Assembly (NCBI GenBank): GCA_011364925.1
Contig: RDOA01000028.1
Span: 1 to 43,708, forward strand
DNA length: 43,708 bases
Reading direction: 5' to 3'
Origin: Promethearchaeota archaeon
Lineage (GTDB): Archaea; Asgardarchaeota; Lokiarchaeia; Sigyniarchaeales; SOKP01
Positions 7,970-15,063 of this stretch are shown in pieces. The translations under genes were made by a program, and so were the position numbers. Numbering within the stretch: position 1 is the stretch's first letter; every line of letters begins with the position of its first letter. A model generated the notes under the pieces. The model did not search any database and was not told the DNA's origin. It saw only the letters and a list, made by a program, of their open reading frames with translations.

Positions 7970-8617
7970 CTAAATAGTTTCTGAATGCTTTTTTAGCATA
8001 TCAGTGTTTGTTCTCCCCATTTTTATTGCTAATTCCGCTATAATGGCATCTAAATATACAAATGCTGCAATCTCAAACATTGTGCCTTCAGGTGTAAGGA
8101 TTGCTGTATCGTCATGAAGATCGACTTGATCCCTTTTAGATCTACCTTTTAGTTTTATAGTAATATCCCCAACTCTCCCTATTATGGTTTCGGGGTGAGA
8201 TGTTATAGAAACGATCCCAAAAGGCTTCGCGGTATTAACATAATTTTTAAGCAAGCTCACAACAATTGATGTTGTACCAGACCCTGAAAGGACAATCAGT
8301 ATATCCTCGTTTGAAAGCGCAGGTATAGAACCAAGGTTAGTAACCATATAAACATCCGCACCTAAATGAACCAATCTAGTAGCAAAGCACTGTAAAATGA
8401 AAGCCGAACGCCCACTGGCTAATAGGAAAAACTTACGCTTTTTAATTAAACCATCGTAAACTAAATCTATGAATTTTCTAGTGTGTTCGAAATGTTTAAT
8501 TTTGCTCAGGTGTTCCATGTTTGCTTGGAGATTTTGCAGCATGACATCCATTGATTGGAATAAAATCTGTCTTTCTTTTCCATTTAGTCGTTGTTCATTA
8601 CTAACTTTATCAGCCAT
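7970..8617 (-). CDS. hxlB: 6-phospho-3-hexuloisomerase (SIS domain)
   Basis: PHI interconverts 3-hexulose-6-phosphate and fructose-6-phosphate. With HPS it forms the ribulose-monophosphate route, used by many archaea to make ribulose-5-phosphate (running in reverse of formaldehyde fixation). The 215-residue protein is a single SIS domain. The sugar-binding 'ASGRSAFILQCFATRLVHLG' and 'VLSGSGTTS' loops are present, as is the C-terminal PEGTMFEIAAFVYLDAIIAEL segment with the catalytic Glu region. Length is usual for PHI; the first 15 residues are an extra polar tail. The matching HPS gene lies far away (30577). ATG at 8617, followed downstream by the histone gene on the same strand upstream side. 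Confidence is good; a different SIS sugar isomerase is less likely. Confidence 0.85.
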   Translation of the reverse strand: MADKVSNEQRLNGKERQILFQSMDVMLQNLQANMEHLSKIKHFEHTRKFIDLVYDGLIKKRKFFLLASGRSAFILQCFATRLVHLGADVYMVTNLGSIPALSNEDILIVLSGSGTTSIVVSLLKNYVNTAKPFGIVSITSHPETIIGRVGDITIKLKGRSKRDQVDLHDDTAILTPEGTMFEIAAFVYLDAIIAELAIKMGRTNTDMLKKHSETI

Positions 8618-8894
8618 TTTTATTCAAATTGCATTAATTTTGAGTATATGTAATATAAGTTAACTTCTAAAAAATACATTTTGGTAAGTAGTACTTCTTT
8701 TTAAACTCTTTTAAAGTCAGTATATCAATGGATTAATCTAGGTATAAGATGAAAAAGATAGTTTTATTGAAGCATTTTGAAACTAGCGAACGAATAATAA
8801 ATTGGTTTAGTAATTTCTAAATATCTTTAAGCAATAAAATCAAAATATAAAAAAAAGATAAAATATGATTAGAGCTCTAAACAAGAATTTCTCT

Positions 8895-9113
8895 CTATTT
8901 ATATTTAATGGAAAGCAAGAGATCGTTCTTTGTTATTTTCTTTCTGTTAGCGTGCATGGTAAAAGCTCGAGCTTGTTCCGTTAAACCTGAAGCAGTCTTT
9001 TCAAGATGGTCAATTAAAAGATCTACTGCGTTTCTTGCTACGATGCTAGCACCCTGTTGTTTCATGAGTCTCCTGATAGGTGACCATGCAAAACTATGTT
9101 TCTTTTTAGCCAT
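8895..9113 (-). CDS. Archaeal histone (HMf/HTa-like, single histone fold)
   Basis: The 72-residue basic protein is one histone fold with almost no tails. It starts MAKKKHSFAWSPIRRLMKQQ, where the helix-1 'pirrlmk' pattern is typical. Then come 'GASIVARNAVDLLIDHLEKT' (helix 2) and 'RKKITKNDLLLSIKYK' (the KIT-DL loop and helix 3). Archaeal histones dimerise and wrap DNA in extendable rods. The ATG at 9113 is preceded by a strong GGAGGAATA ribosome-binding site (9116-9126). The usual archaeal 'RVS..A' DNA-contact segment is replaced by GASIVARNAVDL, which still keeps the Arg. A 0.6-kb non-coding region lies upstream. Confidence 0.93.
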   Translation of the reverse strand: MAKKKHSFAWSPIRRLMKQQGASIVARNAVDLLIDHLEKTASGLTEQARAFTMHANRKKITKNDLLLSIKYK

Positions 9114-9198
9114 TTTTTATTCCTCCACTATTAGGGTTTTTTAAAGTTTTTATTTTTTATTTTTTTTGTAATAATTATTAAAGGTTCTTAGATAGTAA

Positions 9199-9240
9199 TA
9201 TATCCGAAGAGTTATTTAAATATTTTGTTATATCTGAAGA
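9199..9240 (-). promoter_or_regulatory. Candidate histone promoter: TATA box flanked by direct repeats
   Basis: A 12-base element (TATATCCGAAGA at 9199-9210, TATATCTGAAGA at 9229-9240) is repeated with one mismatch and a 30-base period. The 18 bases between the copies hold TATTTAAATA (9213-9222), a good archaeal TATA box. A start about 25 bases on, near 9190, would leave a 5' leader of roughly 75 bases before the histone ATG. The even spacing of the repeats around the TATA box suggests a repressor or activator binding pair. Inference from pattern only. Confidence 0.4.
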
Positions 9241-9307
9241 ACTTCAAGATGTTAGTGCATAAAAAATCACGACAAAAAATCTTGGTTTTATTTTAATTGG
9301 TAATATC

Positions 9308-9332
9308 AATGATCATGCAATGGTTGATCATT
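9308..9332. repeat. Perfect inverted repeat, possible operator
   Basis: AATGATCA (9308-9315) and TGATCATT (9325-9332) are exact reverse complements separated by 9 bases. The 25-base element resembles a dimeric regulator site. It sits in the histone-proteasome gap about 400 bases upstream of the proteasome gene and about 195 bases upstream of the histone start. A second partial GATCA occurs at 9491-9495. Confidence 0.35.
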
Positions 9333-9498
9333 CGAAAAATTTGAATTAACTTTGTTAGAGACAAAACAATTCGGATTTCAAAATAGAGGAAGTTATGTTT
9401 TATCTTTATTTTTTTATCCTTTAAGGGGTTATTAAAAAATTTTGAGGTAAACAAAATCATCCCCAATGAATACTATACCAAATTATGTATGATCATTA

Positions 9499-9524
9499 TA
9501 ATTAAGTTATAATCAACTTAATTA
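9499..9524. repeat. Perfect 10-base inverted repeat upstream of the proteasome gene
   Basis: TAATTAAGTT (9499-9508) and AACTTAATTA (9515-9524) are exact reverse complements around a 6-base centre. It lies about 210 bases before the psmB start. It could be an operator or a weak hairpin. AT-rich sequence makes chance occurrence possible. Confidence 0.35.
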
Positions 9525-9736
9525 ATAAAAATAAGTCTTATTTGAGAAATCACGAGATTAAATCTAATATGATAAGCAATTATTATGAATTATGGAACAG
9601 AAAACTGAATTGTTTGAAAATTTCAATAAATTGTTATAATTTAAAAAGCAAATTTTATTTAATTTTGATTTTTTTATAGATATAAGAAAGTATAATTCTA
9701 TATGTTCTAAAACTACATATTAAAGGGAAAAAACAT

Positions 9737-10354
9737 ATGTCTCAAGAAATAATGATCCCAGGAGCTACTGCAGTAGCAATTAAGTGTAAAGACGGAGTTG
9801 TATTAGGAAACGATCGTAGGGCAACATGGGGATATACTGTAACCAACAAAGCCACTCAGAAGTTATTTAAAATCACTGATCATATTGGATTAGCAGCTTA
9901 TGGATTAATTGGTGATTTTCAATTTGTTTCTCGAGTATTAAAGGCTCAAGCGGTGCTATATGAGTTAGACGCTTACGATAGAATAAATACTAAAAGCGTT
10001 GCAAAGATGGTTTCTAATATGTTATATTCTCGCAAAATGGCTCCATTATACACCAATCTGATAATCGCCGGTGTAGACAAAGATGGACCGCAATTATTTA
10101 CATTAGATGCGCTTGGTTCTTTAAATCCGGAAGATTATGGTGCTACTGGAACAGGAATGTTGCTCTCTATGGGAATTTTAGAAGCCGAATACAAACAAGA
10201 TATGACAATCGAAGAGGGTATAAAACTCGTTGAAAAAACGATTAGAAACTCGATTAAAAGAGATGCAATGTCTGGTAATGGAATTGATTTATTAATTATT
10301 ACCCAAGACGGAGCAGAAGAGAAACGAATTGAGATTAAGGAATTAGGCGAATAA
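9737..10354 (+). CDS. psmB: Proteasome beta subunit lacking the catalytic Thr1 (non-catalytic type)
   Basis: The 205-residue protein has the beta-type N-terminus: a short propeptide-like lead ending in Gly, then the Ntn-hydrolase strand. Where active beta subunits read G-TTTVG, this one reads G-ATAVA, so the nucleophile Thr1 is Ala (codon GCT). Counting that Ala as 1, Asp17, Arg19 and Lys33 keep their places (NDRRATWG, TQKLFKI) and the Asp166/Ser169 motif persists in RDAMSGNGID; Ser129 becomes Thr in ATGTGM. It lacks the alpha-subunit N-terminal helix, so it is not an alpha subunit. This pattern resembles the inactive beta subunit of Sulfolobus, which mixes with an active one in the 20S core. 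An active beta gene is expected elsewhere. ATG at 9737 follows AAAGGGAAAA. A T-rich run after the stop may end transcription before the RING-like gene. Confidence 0.9.
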   Translation: MSQEIMIPGATAVAIKCKDGVVLGNDRRATWGYTVTNKATQKLFKITDHIGLAAYGLIGDFQFVSRVLKAQAVLYELDAYDRINTKSVAKMVSNMLYSRKMAPLYTNLIIAGVDKDGPQLFTLDALGSLNPEDYGATGTGMLLSMGILEAEYKQDMTIEEGIKLVEKTIRNSIKRDAMSGNGIDLLIITQDGAEEKRIEIKELGE

Positions 10355-10443
10355 AAAACAAATTTTTTATACTCTTACTGGTTCTTATTTTTACAAAAAA
10401 ATTTAATGGAATGCCACATTTGTTTAATTGTTAGTTATTTTTT

Positions 10444-12501
10444 ATGAGTGTGGTGGGCTTTTTGCGTCTTTTCAACAACGACTTTGATGGTTATAGAGAG
10501 ATTAGAGGATATGACCAAAATAAAATGCTACAAGTTAAAAATACAATAACAAATCTTAAAACAGACAAAATAAAAGCGGAAGAACTTAGTAATTTTCTAA
10601 AAACCGAATTTAAGGTTGAGGTAATTAATTCTTTTTCTGATTATTACAGCAATATCAAGGTGTATAGTGAAAAATATCTATTTTCACATTCGAAAAAAGA
10701 CTATTTCTCCCTAAAACAAGCGATAAAGAACGAACTAAAATTAATTTCAACAAACTTATCGAATGTAAACTCAAATGGAAGGAATGTGAAAAGATTAGTA
10801 AAAAGTCATGAATTTCTTGATGGATTTTTAAGCAATAGTAAGGAATTAACTACTTACATCGATGAGTTTATTCCTCGCTTGGAATCTTTTATAGAAAAAC
10901 CAGAAGCAGAATATGATGACAATGGAGCCCTCTGGATTGAAGCTAATAAAATAAAAAATCTATTTTTCAAATTTAACCACATTCCCGAGAATCTGAAGAA
11001 ATGGGAGGAAGTTCAAGAAATTGTTGAATATATAACTAGTTTAGTTGAGTCTAAGTTTACTAAAAAGGTTAAATCTCATAAAGAAATCGTATTAAACTTT
11101 CATTTTGACGAATTATATCAATTTTTTCTCAGCAAAGCAGAAGAGAACATAGAAGTGTATAATGATTTCATTTATATGCTTTATCAAAATGATTTAATTG
11201 AAGATTATGAAGGAGAAGCGTTCGTAAATGTCTTGGAAAGGAAAGAGTCAATACAAAATTTAAAAAATAAAGCGCGTCCAATTGTAGTTCAGTTAATTAA
11301 AGATAAGCTAAATGATCATCTTCAAGAAATTGAAGATTTTGATAAGCATTACGATTTAAATGGGCACGGATTAGGTAAATTAAAGATTGAGCTTTTACTA
11401 GAACAAAAATTCAGTGAATTTCTTCCAAAGATTGTGGATTTATATTTTAAAGGTTTAGATAAGAAATTTCAAGGTTTAATAAGCGATACGGGCGATTCTG
11501 AGGAATTTGTAAAAGTTATAAACGAAAATTACAAAAAAGTTGATGAATTTTCACTAAAAATTGATGAAATTGATGCATGGATCTTAAATTTCGATAAAGT
11601 ATTAAAACCCTATACTAACATTACGTCTACATTAAAAAAAACATTAGCATCTATCATATCAGAACTTATTCGAAGAAAGGAGGAGTATTCAAGTTACCTT
11701 GATAACATTAAGGACGAGGGTTTGCGAGTAGATGTGAGGAATTATGTCAATGAAAAAATTGAAGAGGTTAACAAAATAATAAATTCTTATGAAGATGAAA
11801 CATCACTTATCATTAAGGAAGAATTACCGCAACTTAGAAAAATAAAAGATTTGTTAAATGAATATAAAGCACAAATTGAGCAGATAAAAGGGGAAGTTTA
11901 CAACAAACTAGACAGATATAAGAGGAATAATATCGACATATATTCTGTTATTAAAAGTTGGGAGGATAATTTTAACAGGAAACAACAACAACTCACATTT
12001 TTACTGACCATTTTAATGAATAAGATTTTCAAAAGTTTTAAAGATTTAATAGATACTGAATCAATTTTATTTGCTGAAATCACAGAAATAACTAAACAAA
12101 CAGAAAATTTTGAAGGATTACCTTTCAATTTTGCATTATCTTCATTTCTGGCGAACAAACTATCTGAAGATGAACTAAGAGAAAGAATTTCTGAAATTAA
12201 TTCGAAAATAAATCACCTAACATCGAACCTTGGTTTGTACGAAGTAGAACGTGCTAAATTAGAGGAGATTTTATCAAATAAAGTCAAATTAAGAACGGGT
12301 ATCTCAACCTCTAATGTCCAATGTACAGTCTGTCACAAATATATTAATTTTGTTGAAGATAGGTTAATAACGTGTGTCTTTTGCAATTCAACCTACCATT
12401 ATTTGTGTGTTGCGGATTGGCTTTCAAAACATAATTCATGTCCTATGTGCCAGAATACTTTTCTCGACCCAAATATAGGTTTATTTGAAGGCGATGAATG
12501 A
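10444..12501 (+). CDS. Long helical protein with a C-terminal RING-like C4HC3 zinc finger
   Basis: Residues 1-620 of this 685-residue protein are charged and helical with coiled-coil stretches and no recognised domain. The C-terminus is a zinc finger with Cys627, Cys630, Cys644, Cys647, His652, Cys655, Cys666 and Cys669. The spacing is C-x2-C-x13-C-x2-C-x4-H-x2-C-x10-C-x2-C. The tail HYLCVADWLSKHNSCPMC is very close to the RING-H2 signature (H..C...WL.....CP.C), while the C-x2-C-x4-H part resembles PHD or the RING-like domain of NSE1. RING domains recruit ubiquitin-loaded E2 enzymes, and Asgard archaea are known to carry ubiquitin, E1, E2 and RING genes, none of which appear in this window. 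It follows the proteasome beta gene on the same strand after 89 bases. E3 activity is inference. Confidence 0.75.
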   Translation: MSVVGFLRLFNNDFDGYREIRGYDQNKMLQVKNTITNLKTDKIKAEELSNFLKTEFKVEVINSFSDYYSNIKVYSEKYLFSHSKKDYFSLKQAIKNELKLISTNLSNVNSNGRNVKRLVKSHEFLDGFLSNSKELTTYIDEFIPRLESFIEKPEAEYDDNGALWIEANKIKNLFFKFNHIPENLKKWEEVQEIVEYITSLVESKFTKKVKSHKEIVLNFHFDELYQFFLSKAEENIEVYNDFIYMLYQNDLIEDYEGEAFVNVLERKESIQNLKNKARPIVVQLIKDKLNDHLQEIEDFDKHYDLNGHGLGKLKIELLLEQKFSEFLPKIVDLYFKGLDKKFQGLISDTGDSEEFVKVINENYKKVDEFSLKIDEIDAWILNFDKVLKPYTNITSTLKKTLASIISELIRRKEEYSSYLDNIKDEGLRVDVRNYVNEKIEEVNKIINSYEDETSLIIKEELPQLRKIKDLLNEYKAQIEQIKGEVYNKLDRYKRNNIDIYSVIKSWEDNFNRKQQQLTFLLTILMNKIFKSFKDLIDTESILFAEITEITKQTENFEGLPFNFALSSFLANKLSEDELRERISEINSKINHLTSNLGLYEVERAKLEEILSNKVKLRTGISTSNVQCTVCHKYINFVEDRLITCVFCNSTYHYLCVADWLSKHNSCPMCQNTFLDPNIGLFEGDE

Positions 12502-13371
12502 TTACTCAACATCAATTTCCTTATAAAGATCGCTTAAGAATAAACGTATTTGCTTGTTGGAGTTAGGGTCGTTGTTAAAATTCGAATAAAGGTAGTTACC
12601 TAAGAAAGATTTTATTTCGACTTCAAAATCTTCGTGTGTTATAAACTTAAATCCTTTTTCAAGTTGCTTCTTATCAATTATTGGTTGTATATGTTTCTTT
12701 ATTAAGTACAAAACGAAGTTTACGAGGATTTTGTCAATATTCTCCTCGTCATCACCCGAGAGTTCGTAATCTCCTCTCACAATTCCATCTTTAATGTTGT
12801 TCAATTGTAACAATGTTATTTCGATGTCTTTAGGAAGTTCTAAACGTTTGATTTTGTTAGCCATATTTTTATCGTTTTTCATTCCAAGTTTTAAGTCGCA
12901 ATAGTTCTCTAAATTGGCGAAGAACCTGACTAAAAATTTAAAATTATCATCAATTTTATACAAATTTTCCCAAGCACTGAAATTTAGATCTTCCAATTCC
13001 TCTTCAATTTTACCTTTTAAGTCACTAGTCAATTTTTTTAGGTGTTGTGAATAATCACCGTAGGGGAACCCATAGTAGTAGCTGTTATATTTTTCATTTA
13101 TGTCCTGCGAAGGAGGGTTTTGAATAATTAATTTTTCCTTTCTTACAATTTCTTTCACAAATCTTAAAATGTAATTACAAGAAGGGCAGTAAGTTACCCA
13201 AGAGCTCAAAATAACTTCTTGAGGTTTAACTGTTTCCGAACTAATGTATCCATTAAACCCAGACACTTTTTTACCTCCATGAGTAGAAAATACTGCTTCG
13301 TCTGGGTAAAATGTTCTTGGAATGAACTTCATTTGACAAACAGGACAACTTATCATTTGATTATCAGTCAT
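12502..13371 (-). CDS. DUF2225-like zinc-finger protein
   Basis: Two CxxC pairs frame the N-terminus: CPVC at residues 9-12 and CPSC near 63-66, with the intervening DEAVF and polar loop typical of DUF2225-like proteins. They would form one zinc ribbon. The remaining 220 residues are helical and charged with no motif I can name. The function of DUF2225 is not known. Its stop abuts the stop of the RING-like gene exactly (12501/12502), so the two genes converge without any gap. The start ATG at 13371 follows an AGTGAATT site. Family assignment is tentative; the gene itself is sure. Confidence 0.6.
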   Translation of the reverse strand: MTDNQMISCPVCQMKFIPRTFYPDEAVFSTHGGKKVSGFNGYISSETVKPQEVILSSWVTYCPSCNYILRFVKEIVRKEKLIIQNPPSQDINEKYNSYYYGFPYGDYSQHLKKLTSDLKGKIEEELEDLNFSAWENLYKIDDNFKFLVRFFANLENYCDLKLGMKNDKNMANKIKRLELPKDIEITLLQLNNIKDGIVRGDYELSGDDEENIDKILVNFVLYLIKKHIQPIIDKKQLEKGFKFITHEDFEVEIKSFLGNYLYSNFNNDPNSNKQIRLFLSDLYKEIDVE

Positions 13372-13445
13372 AATTCACTTGATAATGGGTTTTTTGGTAT
13401 TACTTAATTTTAATTACTTTATGAACTATGCAATTGAGAGTAGAG

Positions 13446-13556
13446 AATCTTTAATTCGGTCAGACTAAAAATATAATGTTCTTACCTTGTAATTGCCTAT
13501 AAATTTCGAAATTTATATTCTTAAATTAAAAAATTTAAATTCTCGAATTAAAGAAT
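13446..13556. repeat. Nested inverted repeats around a 20-base perfect palindrome
   Basis: The arms AATCTTTAATTCG (13446-13458) and CGAATTAAAGAAT (13544-13556) are complementary at 12 of 13 positions. Between them lies TATAAATTTCGAAATTTATA (13498-13517), a perfect 20-base palindrome. The structure sits 56 bases after the LysE stop (minus strand) and 75 bases upstream of the DUF2225-like gene. It may be a terminator for lysE, an operator, or a folded RNA. Confidence 0.5.
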
Positions 13557-13611
13557 GTGTGATACTAGGATATTTCTTCTTGTTGCATGAGTGTAATAAT
13601 ATCCCAAAGAT

Positions 13612-14271
13612 TCATATTGGAGGAGGGTTGAAAACTATATTTAACGCAAGATAAACGCCGAAAACAATCATGAAAATACCGCAAGCTATTAAAACATATT
13701 TGTAAATTTTAGGATTTAACGATTTTCCTCCTAAAGATACAAATATAGATATAGGTAAGTACCAGATGATATCTCCCATCTCGTGTCCTAAGAAGAATAC
13801 TATCATTTTAAGAGGATTAAAAAGAGTAATAGATAAAGTCACCATTAAGGAGAGCCCAATCACTGCCCACCAAAAAGTCCAAAAAGGATTTGACAAGCTG
13901 ACTAAAATCCCTCCTACATAACTATTTCCCTTGAATCCTTTAATCGTTTCACCCTCAAGAGTATAATTTTTTTCAAAGTCAGATTTTAAAATATCCCTTA
14001 TGGTAAAGATTCCGTATATCACCAATAAAGTTCCTCCTATAATTCCAACTAAAGTTAAAAAAATAATGTTTTGAAAAAAGAAGGAAGCTCCAGCAAGTAA
14101 AACTATTATTAAAGCCAATTCAATTGTAGCATGTCCAAGCAGAATGTATATAGCTGCTAAATACCCTCTCTCTTGTCTTAATGACTTATATATGGTAAAG
14201 GTTAAAAGTGGACCGGGTGACAAAGCTCCAGATAGGGCAACTATGAACGAAGTTATAAAAATCTCAATCAT
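13612..14271 (-). CDS. LysE/RhtB-family amino-acid exporter
   Basis: The 219-residue membrane protein has about six hydrophobic segments and the family's hallmark early motif 'ALSGALSPGPLLTFTI', with the conserved S.GP pair. The central loop is polar (RDILKSDFEKNYTLEGETIKG) and is followed by the second half, including the LSNPFWTFWW stretch typical of the family. LysE-type proteins export basic or neutral amino acids by proton exchange. The substrate cannot be told here. The stop is followed by the inverted-repeat structure near 13500. It begins at ATG 14271 and lies just downstream of the tail-anchored protein gene (22-base gap), so the two may share a message. The family call is strong. 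Confidence 0.85.
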   Translation of the reverse strand: MIEIFITSFIVALSGALSPGPLLTFTIYKSLRQERGYLAAIYILLGHATIELALIIVLLAGASFFFQNIIFLTLVGIIGGTLLVIYGIFTIRDILKSDFEKNYTLEGETIKGFKGNSYVGGILVSLSNPFWTFWWAVIGLSLMVTLSITLFNPLKMIVFFLGHEMGDIIWYLPISIFVSLGGKSLNPKIYKYVLIACGIFMIVFGVYLALNIVFNPPPI

Positions 14272-14293
14272 TCTAAACGAAACCTATAATTTT

Positions 14294-14878
14294 TTAGAGA
14301 TTGAATAACCAACTGATTAACGCTACAATGACGATTAAAACGATTAGAATTGGAATCATGAAAAGAAGAAACATGTAGGATCCTTTAATCATTTCCCATC
14401 TGAACGTTTTAAGCCCTTTTTCCCAATCTTTTTTAGTTTTTTCTTGCCAATTCTTTATATCCTCACTTATTTTGAGTTTCTGTGCTTCCCATTGTTCCTT
14501 TGTCTCAATCTGTCTTTTTCCTAAATCCATTTGCCAATCTTTAAGCTTTTTATTCCAAGATTCTTGATTTTTTTTAAAAAAATCGTTAATTTTTTCAACA
14601 TTATTTTCCCACTTATCCAAGTTTTCCTTGTGTACCTTCTCTAATTCAACGCCCCATTCTTTTAACGATGTTTCCCAGTTTTCTCTAGAGTCTTTAAAGA
14701 ATTGGTTGATCTTTTCCTGATTTTGATTCCATAATTCTTTATTCTTTTTTGTACTCTCCTCAACACTCTTTTGAAATTTTTTGTAGTCAGCTGTAATATT
14801 AGAAACGAAATCATTCCAACCATTCGATATAATATTCTCCTTTACATTGCTCGTATCAGTTTCTTCTTTTTCAGACAT
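14294..14878 (-). CDS. Tail-anchored protein with 40-residue tryptophan repeats
   Basis: No family was recognised. The body is a charged coiled coil with Trp at a regular spacing. Numbering from a GTG at 14890, Trp54, 72, 79 are repeated exactly 40 residues on at 94, 112, 119, and the third unit starts at Trp134 (then decays to 148 and 156). Units read like W...EKINQFFK...W...LKEW and W...EKINDFFK...W..KLKDW. A single hydrophobic segment (about residues 170-198) ends the protein, so the coil faces the cytosol and the C-terminus anchors it in the membrane. A TATA-like GATATATAAA (14913-14922) supports a start near 14890; I chose the ATG at 14878 and leave the GTG as the alternative. Possible roles are membrane organisation or tethering; this is inference. 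Confidence 0.75.
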   Translation of the reverse strand: MSEKEETDTSNVKENIISNGWNDFVSNITADYKKFQKSVEESTKKNKELWNQNQEKINQFFKDSRENWETSLKEWGVELEKVHKENLDKWENNVEKINDFFKKNQESWNKKLKDWQMDLGKRQIETKEQWEAQKLKISEDIKNWQEKTKKDWEKGLKTFRWEMIKGSYMFLLFMIPILIVLIVIVALISWLFNL

Positions 14879-14912
14879 ACGATTCTTCACATTTTTTGGT
14901 TGCTTATATTAC

Positions 14913-14922
14913 TTTATATATC
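14913..14922 (-). promoter_or_regulatory. TATA box of the Trp-repeat gene
   Basis: On the minus strand the sequence reads GATATATAAA, a close match to an archaeal TATA box. Counting about 27 bases from its centre gives a start near 14890, next to the GTG/ATG starts of the Trp-repeat gene. This predicts a leaderless or very short-leader message. Confidence 0.45.
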
Positions 14923-15063
14923 TTTAGTTCTATTTAAATTCATTAATTAGATTGCTCTTCAAATTTTATTACTTCTAACATACCATTAATCTCAATTTAT
15001 TAAATAAATTCTGAAGAAGACCAGTTTAAAATTTTTATTAAATAAAAAATTACAAATACTATC

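Larger units (their letters stand above)
9114..9736. other. 623-base non-coding region between the histone and proteasome genes
   Basis: No credible ORF or tRNA was seen on either strand. It must hold the two divergent promoters. It contains a TATA-like motif flanked by direct repeats (9199-9240), a perfect inverted repeat with 8-base arms (9308-9315 and 9325-9332) and one with 10-base arms (9499-9508 and 9515-9524). The remainder is AT-rich and unexceptional. A structured or small RNA cannot be excluded. Confidence 0.6.

Noticed and set aside
9114-9736. Possible RNA gene in the large histone-proteasome gap
   Set aside because: No cloverleaf, C/D or H/ACA signature or conserved stem set could be seen by eye; left as non-coding.
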